Source: Protea cynaroides
Lineage: Eukaryota > Streptophyta > Magnoliopsida > Proteales > Proteaceae
Reading direction: 5' to 3'
Length of the DNA stretch: 64,000 nt
Assembly (NCBI GenBank): GCA_028583415.1
Contig: CM053271.1
Location: forward strand, 84,379,789 to 84,443,788
The translations under genes and the position numbers were made by a program. Each line of letters opens with the position of its first letter. The first letter of the stretch is position 1. This document shows positions 23,861 through 35,500 of this stretch, in pieces. Below the pieces are notes generated by a model. That model did not search any database. It saw only the letters and a program-made list of their open reading frames with translations, and was not told the DNA's origin.

Positions 23861-24350
23861 AGAATTTTCCTTTCTTTTTTTTTTTTATTGATATGCGAAT
23901 GTCATATAAAGACAAGAAACTTTTTCTTTTTCTTTTTCTTTTTTTGTTTTCTACTAATGTGTGAATGCCCTACATAGACAGGAAGAGCAAATAGAATTTG
24001 ACTGTTATATGAATTCTAGCCTTTTGTGGCCTAGTATGACATATATATGGTTTGCCTTTGTCTTTTCTTTGACAAAGTTTTGACATCTCTATTTTGCCTT
24101 CATTTGCCCTTTTGTCTTGTGTTGTAAGCCGAAGCTCGAGGGTTGTAGGATATATATACCCTCCGAGTTCGTGTTGAATGTACAAAGTACATTGAATGCA
24201 AACTATTGTTCACGATTGCTTTTGAATGAGTTGTACCCCCCATATCGATCGATTCTTGTGGAACAAAAATGAATGATAAAGAATTGTATTTGAGACAAAA
24301 GAGGTTGTATGTAAAGTATATCTTATTAAAAAAATAACCACTTTACATCA
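23861..24350. other. Spacer between convergent ORFs
   Basis: A T-rich, non-coding gap of about 490 bp between the stop of the forward accessory ORF and the stop of the reverse Tat pol. It includes a ATATATATAC-CCTCCGAG motif near 24150. No ORF is supported. Confidence 0.5.
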
Positions 24351-26531
24351 TTAATAGAATTTTTGAAGATTTTTTATATAACATGGGTTGGCAATTGGTG
24401 TACCCTTTAAAGTGCATAAGTGGTACGTTTTAGGTCGAGTTGCTTGGACAATTTTATATGGATTTTCCCAGTTTGGTTGCAACTTGCCTTGTTGGGAAGG
24501 TGTAGATAGAAATGCTCGTCAGAGAACAAGATCTCCAACTTGAAATTGACGAGTTTTGATTCGTAAGTTGTAATATCTTGCTACCTTTGTTGGTAGTTAA
24601 ATATGTTGAGAGCCACGTTTTCTCAGACTTTTGGAAGCAAATCTAGATTTGCATGCAGATCTGGTCTTATAACGTTGGCCCCGGTGTTTGCCTTCATTGT
24701 AATTGCCAAGCCAGCGCTCGTAAGTTTGTTTCTTCATTGTAATTGAAGATACAGTAAGTTGGGAAAGTGATCTCAATCGGTACGATAGCTTCTGTCCGGT
24801 ATACTAGCATAAATGGAGTTTCTCCTATAGCCGTTTGACTTGTAGTCCTATATAACCACAACACACTTGGTAATTCTTCATACCATAAGCCCCTTCAATT
24901 CTTTGTAAGTCATTTTTCTAAAGAATGGCCAAGTTAATTGTTTGCAGCTTCTGTTTGGCCGTTTGATTCTGGATGGCACACCAAAGTGGGACGATGCTCT
25001 ACATTGAATCCATCACAAAGGGCTTTGAATTGCCTTCCATTAAATTGAGGTCCATTGTCTGTGATGAACACTCGCAGAATTCCAAACCTATAGATGATAT
25101 TTAGTCTGATAACATTGTCCACATGCTCAGCATCTGTGGAGGTTACAGCTTCAATCTACTTGGAGAAGTAGTCTACTGTTACTAATAAGTGATTCTTCCT
25201 TGAGCGTAATGATGGGAATGGACCAACAATATCCAATCCCCAAATTACAAAAAGGAGTAGGTTGTGGATCGATTACAACTCTTTGGAAGGACTGTGAGTA
25301 ATTCTGCAAGCTCCTGACATTGGACGCAATCTTGAGCAAACTTCTTGCAATCCTTAACCATTGTTGGCCAATAATAACCTTGCCTTAATAATCGATGACT
25401 CAAGGTTCTACCCCTTGAGTGATTACCACATATTCTAGTATGTACATCCTGTATTGCCATTTCTGCTTCTTTCAGGGTGAGATACCTCAGAAGTGGCCTT
25501 ACAAATGACTTCTTGTATAAGATTTCTTTAATTACCACATAATACTTAGATTTTTATAGAATTCACCTCCTTTCCTTTCAATCCTCTGGCAGGATTCTTT
25601 CAGTTAGGTACGACTTGATAGGGTCTACCCAAGTCAAAGCGTGTCTAACTGTTGGATTTCTGGATCTTCTTTTATGCTTGAATTGGCTAAGACATCAATA
25701 TAAACTGACTTATCCAACTCGGTTAAGTCTTTATTTTGTAGTCGGGATAATGCGTTGTTTCTACATTATCCTTTTTATCTATGTTGTGAATACCATACTC
25801 ATCAAATGTAGAGAGAGTTGATCTGACCTTAGCGAGATATAGCTGAAGATGTTCTTATTTAGCTTCATATTCTCCTTTCACTTGATTTACAATGATCTGT
25901 AAGTCACTGAATATTTGAAGTCGTCGGACCATCAGGCTTTTGCAAGTTACAAACCGGCCAACAATGCTTCATATTCTGCGACATTGTTTGCATCATCAAA
26001 CTCAAATCGTAGCGTGACACATGCTTTAAAGTCATCAAGACTTGTCAAAATTACTCCTGCTCCTGATTGTTGGGGGCTTGAAGATCCATCGATGTTCAAC
26101 ACTGACTTCATAGAGGGTGATGCTCGTGCTTCTTTTTTGGGCTGTTCTAAGATTTCTTCTTCCATAGTCTTATCAACTATCACACTTTCTTATAAAGGCA
26201 TTTCAAGAATGAAATCGGCTAAGGCTTGTGCCTTAATTGCAGTTCTTGGTTGATAATCGATTTCAAACTTAGTAAGTTCAATAAGTTCAATTGCCCAATT
26301 TACTAGTTGACCAAATATGTCGGGTCACTCTAGTATCTTTTTTATGGGTTTATCGGTTTGCACGACTATTGTATAGGCCTGGAAGTAGGGCCTTAATTTT
26401 CTAACAGCCAGTACCAGAGTAAGAGTCAATTTTTTTACTAGTTTGTACCTGATTTTTGCATCGAGCAACACCTTACTGATATAGTAGATTGGTTGTTGAA
26501 CCTTTTCTACTTCTTTTAATAGGACAATGCT
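24351..26531 (-). pseudogene. Tat-lineage Ty3 pol, 3' half (RNase H, second RNase H, integrase)
   Basis: Coding runs right to left. Beginning at the nested-insertion junction: SIVLLKEVEKVQQPIYYISK and KIRYKLVKKLTLTLV (the RT-linked RNase H). Then comes a second RNase H (VLNIDGSSSPQQSGAGVIL, NNVAEYEALLAGL near 26.0 kb), a dual RNase H layout diagnostic of the Tat lineage. The integrase follows with an H2C2 finger (HTRICGNHSRG, CKKFAQDCVQCQ near 25.3-25.45 kb), core ITDNGPQFNGRQFKALC and PESNGQTEAANN, and a C-terminal FQVGDLVL...NWENPYKIVQ block. It ends in NLQKFY and a stop at 24351-24353. Multiple stops and frameshifts make it non-functional. Its 5' half continues at 58407-59435 beyond the nested insertion. 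Confidence 0.85.
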
Positions 26532-27793
26532 TGTAAGACCCGCACTCCATGAACCCGATCTAAACCTTTAATTCATGTCGTAACAGGTCTTCCAATCATC
26601 ACCTGGCCAGATGGGACGAGCGGGTGACAATCAAGTATGAAAACGGACCAAAATTGATAAAAATTGTCATACCGGTCTCATCATGCCGGTCTATATACCG
26701 ATCGACCGGTATGTCTGCACGGGCAGGCTAGTTAGATCTGAAAACGGATCTCTGTGGGTCCCGCTTGTCAAATCTCGAGCCTAGGGACTTTCCTAAAGTA
26801 GGGAAACTTCTTAAACCCCAACCTAGTCTATTTAAAGACCCTTAACCTCCTTAAACCTCTTTGATTGTTTCTTATAAACCCTAAAGAGGAGAAAGAGATC
26901 GGAAGAGGAGAAAGAGCTAAGAAAGGTGGAAGAGGAGCTGTCGTTAGATGAAGAACACCATAGTTGTGAACCAACGGTAAGTGCTTGAACTTCTCTCTAA
27001 GTTAAGCATTATAGATGACTGATCGTGACTGATTAATACCATGCAAGGCTAGGTATTGATCTAAAACCCTTATTTTGCCATTAAACCCTAACTGTTCATT
27101 AAACCCTAGATTCAAATTCTAGGCGATGAATCATAGGAACTAGGACATGAATGGAACATGAAATAACCTAACTCGTTGCTCAAGCCTAGAATGCATAGGA
27201 GAAACCCTAGAATCAATAATGCGTGACCGACGGAAGGCGAACACCAAGTTGGTGGTCTTTCGGAGGCATACCGGTCGACTATACCGGTTGCACTATGTGC
27301 GACCGAAACTGTGACCGGTACCTCTCGGGAGCTGGTCTGTAGGGGACCGGTCGACCATACCGGTCACACCTTTTCCCACAGTGCTACGACCGGTACCTGC
27401 AATCGGTATACACTGTGAGGGTGTTTTCAATCCCAGTTGGTTTTCGACCAACGTAAACCCTAAGAAACTAATTCTAATTTAACCCTAATATCATGAAAGA
27501 CCTTGTGATAGCAAGTTTGGATGCTGTGACGTGGAGTAAGCTAGTAATCAAACATCAGGTAAGGGAATCGGACCAAAACCCTAACAACTTAATAACAGTA
27601 AAATGTTGTTAGTAATTATGACTCTGTGGAATGGTGTTTGTGCATACTTGCATGTCATTTTTACTTTCAATTATTATGTTGTTCATGCATACTCGCTATC
27701 CTAGGATGTGATTGTTAGGCATGTGATTATTTTCGTTGGTGTGTGGAATGGGAAGGGCCTGGGGTCTGGGATCATTCCTTATACTAGCACCTT
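26532..27793 (+). repeat. Element A 5' LTR, left part
   Basis: It starts TGTAAGACCCGCACTCC and is interrupted at CACCTTT by element B. It contains a weak TATA-like TATTTAAAG near 26829, a purine-rich leader and a splice-donor motif AACG/GTAAGT at 26976/26977. Exon 2 of the LTR-internal reading frame is at 27512-27558. Imperfect palindromes of ACCGGT/GGTCGACC lie in the stretch between donor and exon 2. Confidence 0.9.
27789..27793. repeat. Target-site duplication CCTTT, left copy
   Basis: CCTTT here and at 38166-38170 flank element B perfectly. Joining the flanks restores the A LTR text CACCTTTTCGTATC also seen in the other LTRs. Confidence 0.9.
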
Positions 27794-28091
27794 TTGTAAG
27801 ACCCGCACTCCATGAATCCGATCTAAACCTTGAATTCATTTCGTAACAGGTCTTCCAATCATCACCGGGCCAGACGAGACGAGCGGATGACAAACAGGTA
27901 CAAAATGGACCAAGTTAGGTATGAATTAATTCATATCGGTCGATGGTACCGGTCTTGGTACCGGTCGACCGGTATAGCTTGCGCAGCAGACCAGTAAGAT
28001 CCGGAAACGGATCTCTGCGGGTCTCACTTTCTAAATTTCAAACCGAAGTACTTTCCTAATACTAGGAGGCTTCCTAAACCTAAACCTAGCC

Positions 28092-28099
28092 TATATAAA
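28092..28099 (+). promoter_or_regulatory. LTR TATA box (B 5' LTR)
   Basis: TATATAAA, conserved at 36288-36295 in the 3' LTR; the diverged A LTRs have TATTTAAAG. Transcription would start about 30 nt downstream, close to the ATG at 28128. Confidence 0.65.
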
Positions 28100-28127
28100 C
28101 CCCTCTAAACCTCCTAAAATCTCTTCC

Positions 28128-29678
28128 ATGATCCTCACAAACCCTAGTAAGGAGAAAGAGGCTGAAGAAGGAGAAGAATCTAGGAAGGAGAGGGAAGAGC
28201 TACCATTGTCGTTCGACAAAGAACAAGTTACTACAAGTCAACGGTAAGTGCTCAAACCTTCCTCTACCATAAGTAATCTAGAATGGTTAATTGTAGTTGG
28301 ATCAATACCATGCAAAGCGAGGTATTGATCTAAATCTTGTTTTGCCGACAAACCCTAATTGAGTCGATAAACCCAAGATTCAAGTTCTAGGTTGATACCA
28401 TCGAAACTAGGACTTGAATGGAGTTGGAAACAACTCTAACTCAATGCTCAGACCTAGAATGTGTAGGAGAAACCCTAGGATCATTAGGGGACGATCGACG
28501 GAAGTCGAGAAACCAGACTTATGGTTTTCCAGAGACATACCGGTCGACCATACCGGTCGCACCATATGCGATCGGTATTGTGACCGATACCTCCCGGGGA
28601 CTGGTCTGTAGGGACCGGTTGACCATACTGGTCATAGTTTTCCCCACAGTGCTGCGACCGGTACTGTGGCCGGTCAGCTCTGTGAGATGTATGTTTCCAT
28701 TGTTGGTTTTTCGACCAACGTAAACCTATTCTAACTAAACCCTAATATCGTATAGGACCTTGTGATAGCACGTTTGGACCTTGCGATGCGGAACAAGCTA
28801 TCAAACAAATGTCAGGTAAGGGAATCGAACCTAAACCCTAATAATTTAATAACAGTAAAACATTGTTTATAACTATGGTTCTGTGGATTGATGTTTGTGC
28901 ATTCTCGCATGTCATCTTTACTTTCAGTTGTTATTATTGTTCATGCATACTTGCTATGCTTGGTTGTGACTGTTAGGCATGTGATTGTTTTCGTTGGTGT
29001 GTGGAATGGGAAGGGCCTGGGGTCTGGGATCATTCTTCACACTAGCACCTTTTCGTATTGTTCTGTCCTAGCATGCTTGGTGTGCGTAGGGTATCAGGGG
29101 GAGGGAGTGGCACTGTAGTCTCCGGCCTGGCCACTAGACTCTAGCTCTATCTCTATGCCGTAGGGAGCTATGCTGGGATAGGGCCCACTGTGATGACATG
29201 TAGGATTGGTTAGTTGCGAGCCCAGTTTGCAATAAGGGCTTACGTGTTGGTATGGGTATAGTATAAGGGGAGGTGTTGGCGGTGTTTGATCTAGATGCCT
29301 TAGCTCTATCTCTATTCCATGATAGGGTGCATGTGGGACGGTAGTGGTGTTTGATCCATTGGGCGGCTTCACATACTCGTGTATAGAGTTGCGGTGGCCA
29401 CCAATCCTTTTTATAGTACATTGCAAACTTAAACCAGACCATAATGTGAATGGTACTCATGCATATGTTTGTTGCATTGTCTGATTGTCATACTGAGCTA
29501 AGTTGTGAGTTCACCCTTGTATATATATATATATATATATTTAGATGTTGATGCAGGTTACATAGTGGAGGATTACGTGGACGCTCCAGTGTATGGAGGC
29601 GTGGCTGCTTTGGATATGCAAGCAGGAGAGCACGAGCATGACGCTTAATGCGAGTGCCATTTCTGCATGTATCTTTAG
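28128..29678 (+). CDS. LTR-internal three-exon mini-ORF, B 5' LTR copy
   Basis: No known family recognised. Exon 1 is 28128-28243 (ATG, MILTNPSKEKEAEEGEE, acidic/basic, ends phase 2 at AACG/GTAAGT). Exon 2 is 28769-28815 (TFGPCDAEQAIKQMS, ends phase 1 at TCAG/GTAAGG). Exon 3 is 29545-29678 (after TTTAG; DVDAGYIVEDYVDAPVYGGV, ending EHEHDA, stop, CECHFCMYL). The phases join perfectly and give about 99 codons. In this copy one Ser codon (TCA in the others) has become TAA, so the Cys tail is cut off. Exons 2 and 3 are kept in all six LTRs of A, B and C; an ATG exon 1 only in B. Caveat: the ATG lies only about 30 nt after the TATA box, leaving little 5' UTR. Alternatives are a leader intron set without translation, or structured RNA. 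Confidence 0.45.
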
Positions 29679-29966
29679 GGTGTTTATTTGGTTTATTTTA
29701 TTTATTTTTAGTTAGAAATACAGTGATGTAAAGATATTTATTTAAGTTTTGGGAATTTGAATAACTTGATATTCTATTTAAATTTATCAATAGATTACTC
29801 AGTTTATTTTATTTAAGACTTCCGCTGTATTTATTATATTCTGATTGTGGTTATGTGCAATGGTTTGTATGAGTGGACACGGTCTTATTTGTTCCTGGTG
29901 TGAACCATTGGTTCAGTGATGGTTCACTCATACTTTTGGTTCAGTCAGAATTGGGGTGTGATAACT

Positions 29967-29978
29967 TGGTATAGTGCT
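29967..29978 (+). promoter_or_regulatory. Element B primer binding site (degenerate)
   Basis: TGGTATAGTGCT corresponds to the initiator-Met primer site TGGTATCAGAGC found in A at 39092, with several mutated bases. It lies three bases after the 5' LTR end. Confidence 0.7.
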
Positions 29979-30344
29979 CTTAGGATCTGTCCAACAAACC
30001 ATATTTGCATTTAACTAAGTTGATGAACTGAGTTAGGAAAAAAAAATTAAAAGTCTTAATAAAAACACACCTTAAGCACCTGTTTGATGCCTGAGACTAA
30101 GTACTAAAGAGCATAATATACTATACCAAAGGTGGAATTAATAAACAGTTATGCTCTAGATAGAAACCTTAATGATAAGTGAGAAAAAACTATAAACTTC
30201 TATTAAAATATTTAAAGAGTATCATGAGTTAATGGTGCTACGGGGTACAGTCCACAAGCCTGACAATTACCCTGTTATAATAAAAACCATACTGAGTGGA
30301 GAAAAAAAATGAATAATAAAAAAATAAATAAATAAAGTGATCTA

Positions 30345-30560
30345 TCATGGGGTTGGGAGCATAGGAGGAATAGGGTCAGCAATGTCATAATCACGCTCAT
30401 ATGCAACCCTGAGCCAGTATACCTGCTCCTGCGTGACTCAGAGGCTGCGAGAGAGGCACCCTAGGTCATAGTTCATCTCGCGCTGGGCATCCCGAATCTC
30501 CATAAACATACCCATCACGATATCGGGAGGAGGCTGGGATGGTCCTGCTACAGGTATGGG
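30345..30560 (-). pseudogene. Antisense ORF remnant in B (C-terminal part only)
   Basis: On the minus strand it reads PPPDIVMGMFMEIRDAQREM, then LGCLSRSL, a stop, VTQEQVYWLRVAYERDYDIA and a C-terminal IPPMLPTP before a stop. This is collinear with the end of the antisense ORF of element A (39465-40679). The rest of the ORF is missing, replaced by the sequence that follows to the right. Confidence 0.7.
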
Positions 30561-30599
30561 GTGTAGTTCCCTTATCAGCCACCGATGTATGGGATAGCT

Positions 30600-31260
30600 G
30601 CATCATAACAGAATGATCCGATAAGGGTTGAGGAATATTTTATGAAGATGAAGCCTCAAACGTTTCAGCAAAGGATCAAATCTATTGTGGCCATATAACT
30701 AGATAGGTTTATATAGGATGCGGTGCATTATCGACTTACTCTTATGATTATAGAGGATGCACATACCTGATTCTAATTCTCGTACCTTGACAGAATACCT
30801 TCTTGATTCAACCTGTCAATTGGAGTTATAAATGTTATTTCCTTAGAATTTATCCTGATTATACCAATTTAAGCTACTCTCATGATCGACATCATGAACA
30901 GAGATATGAACTGAATGAACAATTAAATGTTTAATCATGTTGAGTGTAAATCTTTTCGATTTATACCTGATTTATTGATGTACCAAAACTTCTCTAGATT
31001 TACTCCTGATCCTTTGAACCTAGGTTCACTAGATAAAACAAGTGTTCTTCATTATACTAAATTCGAAAGAAGGAAATGAATCACTGTTGGATAAGCATTA
31101 TGATTCTTACATTTCTCGACATAGATGTTTAGTTAATAAGGGAATTATTGGAAGGAAGATGATAAAATTCATATTAGATTTTATAGCCAAGGAACCTCAG
31201 ATGAAGTAATGGAGGATCTGTTTCGAGATTATTGGATGGATGGATATGAGTCATGTCTAT
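30600..31260. other. Unassigned insert/replacement inside element B
   Basis: About 660 bp with no counterpart in A or C. It replaces the 5' part of the antisense ORF, the divergent spacer and the start of gag. It is AT-rich; no ORF, terminal repeats or clear duplication were found. Confidence 0.5.
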
Positions 31261-31271
31261 AAAAGAGTGAT

Positions 31272-32491
31272 GAGCAAAACCTGAACCCAAACGGTAAAGA
31301 GAGGCAGAGTCCTAGAGTACCAACAAATTCGCCAGGACCTCCTCACACAAAATCTGAAACAATTGTGACGAATCTGGTTTTTCAGATGGAAGCTCAGCAT
31401 AAAACATTCTTGAATGAGATGCTGAAGATGTTCAGGCCACCAGGATATATTCCCACAGAAGGTACACCTAAGTCTAGGGGAAATAACAACACACTGCCAA
31501 TGGATGGTAGTACTGGGCCGATGGGCCAAGGACCGAATCTACAACCAGCACACCAATTTCCATCATCATCTGCTTATCACGGGATCTATCCATACCCACC
31601 ACCATGGTATGGAATGAACGCACAGGGGAAGAATGACCTAAGCCGAGCGGTGGATAGGTTTTTGAAGCTGAAACCCCCTACCTTCACAGGGAAACCAGGA
31701 AAACCACTGTGGCCTGCACAGTGGGTTGCTAAGATGGAGAAAAACTTCTGTCTAATGACTTGCATGGAGGATGAGAAGGTTCTGTTTGCTACGCACATGC
31801 TCAAGGAAGATGCCAATGCCTGGTGGAATTCTATCTGGTCATATTTAGAGGTAAAACACACTCAGATCGATTGGGCAATATTCAAAGGAGCTTTCTTCGA
31901 TAAATATTTTCCGAAGAGCTTTAGAGATCAAATGGAGAAGGAATTCCTCAACCTACAACAATCCCAGTCGACGGTTGATGCATTCCAGCAAAGATATGAA
32001 GAGCTGTTCTTCTTCGCTCCGGCAAGCATGCAAGAAGAAGAAACCAAGACCCGTAGGTTCACCATGGGATTACGAGGAAGTATCTGAGAGCACGTCTTGG
32101 GTTTGGAAAAGAAGATATATAATGAGGCTGTGCAGATTGCCAAGGTAATCGAATCCAGTCAAAGAGACAGTTTCTTTGCTCAGAACAGGGGACTGAAGAG
32201 GCCTGCTATTGAGACTTCAAGTGGAAGCAATACTAGACCATTCCACCCATACAAGGCTCAGTCTGCTATGGTGCCTGCAAGGAATACTACTGCACCACCA
32301 CCGTCACAGTTTGCTAGATAGAACCCAAATGTTAAATGTTTCAACTGCCAGCAATTGGGTCATTATGCGAGGACCTGTACTTTACCCAAGAAGCAACTAC
32401 CGCAGCAAGGAAAGGTATTCGCAGTCACCACTGAAGAGGCAGCCGCATCACCTAATGTAGTTACTGGTATGATTCTATCCCTTCCTATTTG
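31272..32491 (+). pseudogene. Element B Gag
   Basis: Retrotransposon capsid/nucleocapsid. A single frame holds the retrotrans_gag core (WPAQWVAKMEKNF, ANAWWNSIWSYLE, FFDKYFPKSFRDQMEKEFLN, VDAFQQRYEELFFFAP, KTRRFTMGLRGSI). An intact CCHC zinc knuckle follows (CFNCQQLGHYARTC, near 32340-32380). In-frame stops lie at 32085-32087 (TGA in place of an Arg codon) and 32319-32321 (TAG). The N-terminus is lost. The frame ends within the gag-pro intron at TGA 32489-32491, as an unspliced Gag would. Confidence 0.88.
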
Positions 32492-32545
32492 ACTTACTGT
32501 TTGTTGAGTTTGAGCATGTAGAACTAAGGGATAATTAAATTTCAA
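32467..32545 (+). other. Gag-protease intron in element B (acceptor mutated)
   Basis: The donor GTTACTG/GTATGA is identical in type to A and C. The interior keeps GAGCATGTAGAACTAAG, with a CTAAG branch-like motif. Aligned with A, the acceptor CAG is CAA here. Joining 32466 to 32546 restores the frame from Gag into the protease leader (VTGTVNIAS...), so this copy's ancestor had a working intron of 79 nt. It contains in-frame stops. Confidence 0.65.
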
Positions 32546-35500
32546 GAACTGTAAATATAGCTAGTGTACCCGCCAGAGTACTATTTGACTCTAGGGCCAC
32601 GCACTCCTTCGTTTCTATTTTTTTTGGGAAGTGAATGGAATTACTCGTCAAGTGTTTGAACCTAAGCTTGATAGTTCGCTCTCTGTTGGGAGTCGAAATG
32701 GCGTTGAATGAATACTATGGGCCGTGTACAATTAGTATTGAGGGCCAAAACCTAGAAGCAAATCTAGTTCAACTCGAGATGGCAGACTTTGACGTCATCT
32801 TGGGAATGGATTGGCTAGGCCATCATTCAGCTAGCTTATTATGTGGTAAAAGGAAACTTGTGCTTAAAGATAAGAAAGGGAAAGAGTTTAGCTTCATTGG
32901 GACCAAGTTACCTAGGAAGCGAAAGCTGATCCTCTCTACCCTAAAAGCTAAGAGATGCTTAGAGAAGGGAGGAGTGGGGTATTTAGTGTCTATGGTCGAC
33001 ATAACTGCTGAGGTGCCAAAGATTGAAGATCTAGATGTGGTATGAGAGTTTCCAGATATATTTCCAGAAGATCTACCAGGTTTACCTCCAGACAGGGCTA
33101 CAGAGTTTGTGATAGACCTTATGCCAGGGTAGGCGCCGGTGTCTAAAGCACCGTACAGGATGGCCCCTACTGAATTAAAGGAGTTGAAGACCCAATTACA
33201 AGAACTACTAGATAAGGACTTCATATGACTAAGCATATCACCATGGGGAGCACCTGTATTGTTCGTTAAGAAGAAAGACGGTAGTGTACGGCTATGAATC
33301 GACTACCGAGAGCTGAACAAGTTAATCATCAAGAACCGATATCCTTTGCCTAGGATTGATGATCTGTTCGATCAGTTGCATGGTGCAAAGGTTTTCTCGA
33401 AGATTGATCTTAGATCAGGGTATCACCAATTGAAGATCAAGGCCGCAGATATTCCAAAGACTGCTTTCAGGACAAGGTATGGACATTATGAGTTCCTTGT
33501 AATGTCATTCGGGTTGACTAACGCTCCAGCGTCGTTCATGGAACTGATGAACCGAGTGTTTCATGACATGTTGGACACTTCGGTCATTGTATTCATTGAC
33601 GACATATTGGTCTACTCACAAGACAAGGAGACTCATGCAACACATTTGAGAGCAGCCCTACTACGGCTAAGAAGAGAGAAACTTTACGCCAAGTTTAAGG
33701 AGTGTAAATTTTGGCTGAAGGAAGTGGCCTTCTTGGCTCACGTAGTATTTGCAGATGATATCAAGGTAGATCCAAGTAAGATCGTAGCTATAGTAGGATG
33801 GGATGCACCGAAATCAGTTGCGAAGATTCGTAGTTTCCATGGATTGGCTGGTTACTATAGAAGATTTATGGAAGACTACTCAAGGATCGCCGTTCTACTT
33901 ACCAGACTAACCAAGAAGGGAGAAAAATTCATATGGACAGATGAGTGCAAGAAGTGCTTTCAGACTTTGAAGTCAAGACTAGTATCTGCACCTATCTTGA
34001 CCATCCCAGCACCAGGCTTACCGTTCCCAGCACCAGGCTTACCGTTTACCCTATATACGGATGCCTCAGGGTTGGGTCTTGGATGGGTATTGATGCAAGC
34101 AGAATAGGTGATTGCCTACACATCAAGACAGTTAAAAGAACATGAGAAGAATTATCCTACACATGATTTGGAGTTAGCAGCGGTTATACATGCAATCAAG
34201 ACTTGGAGACACTACCTTTACGGTGAAAAGTTTTAGATTAAATCGGATCACAAGAGCTTAACTTATCTTTTCACTCAGAAGGACCTGAATATGAGACAGA
34301 GGAGATGGCTGGAATTATTAAAAGATTATGATTGTGACATCCAGTACCATCCGGGTAAGGCAAATGTTGTGGCTGATGCCTTAAGCAGAAAGTGGGCATC
34401 GAAACCTGAGACAAAACCTATTACAAATGTTGTATTATGTGCTGCAGCCTCAAGCTTAATAGAAAATGATGAAGAGTATATATTAGAAACTGTAGGAGAT
34501 CCAGTGGAACAGGGCTTAATTCATAAGTTCACGTTGATATTCGCAGCCTTGAAAATCTAATCGGATCTAATAGATGAGGTCAAAGTAGCAATCCTACAGG
34601 ACCCACACCTCATGACTGTGCAAGAAGATCTAAAGAAGGGTAAAAGTAACCCTGACTTTACCTTGGATTCAGACAAGGTACTCAAGTATCGTGGACGATT
34701 ATGTATACCTGAGAGTGAGAACTCAAATATCAGAGATCGAGTTATGACAGAAGCTCATTACACCCCATATTCGGTACATCCAGAAAGCACCAAAATGTAC
34801 CATGATTTAAGAAAACTATACTGGTGGAGGGGTATGAAAGCGGATATAGCTCGATTCGTATTCCAATGTCTGAATTGCCAACAAGTTAAAGCTAAAAGGC
34901 AGAGAACCGCAGGTTTGCTACAACCCCTACCGGAACCAACATGGAAGTGGGATTGTATCACAATGGATTTTGTCACTGGCCTACCTTTGACACCAAGGTC
35001 AGTGGATGCAGTTTGGGTTATAGTCGATCGACTTACCAAGATAGCTCGATTCATCGCTATCAGACCTATACCATGGAGAAGTTGGCCAAGCTACATGTGG
35101 ATAATATAGTCAGATTTCATGGCGTCCCAGAAAGTATAGTATCTGATAGAGATCCCCATTTTACATTAATGTTCTGGGAAGGATTACAGAAAGCAATGGG
35201 AACCAATCTGAAGATTAGCACAAATTTTCATCCTCAGACAGACGGGTAGTCAAAAAGAACTATTCAAACCTTAGAAGATATGCTCAGTGCGTGTGCTTTA
35301 GATTTCAAAGGAGCTTGGGATGAGAAGCTATCACTCATCGAGTTTGCTTATAACAACAGTTACCAGGCTACAATCAGATGGCTCCATATGAAGCACTCTA
35401 TAGGAAGAAATGTCGTACACCTCTGTTATGGAATGAGGTGGGAGAGAGAAGGATTGTAGGACCAGAGTTCGTCGAAGAAACTTGTCGAGTGATTGATCAA

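Larger units (their letters stand above)
27794..29963 (+). repeat. Element B 5' LTR
   Basis: TGTAAGACCC...GTGTGATA. It holds a TATA box TATATAAA at 28092-28099, a purine-rich leader, donor AACG/GTAAGT at 28243/28244, and a short exon ending TCAG/GTAAGG at 28815/28816. A (TA)n run lies at about 29520-29540, and the exon 3 acceptor TTTAG is at 29544. Confidence 0.93.

Noticed and set aside
26527..26531. Perfect target duplication for element A
   Set aside because: Left ATGCT and right AAGT do not match exactly. One substitution and one deletion must be assumed, so only the resumed Tat frame is used as evidence.
28414..28723. Arg/Thr-rich ORFs of 65 and 101 codons in the B LTR
   Set aside because: They lie in the LTR intron containing ACCGGT palindromes, are not kept open in the 3' LTR or in A, and overlap each other in two frames.
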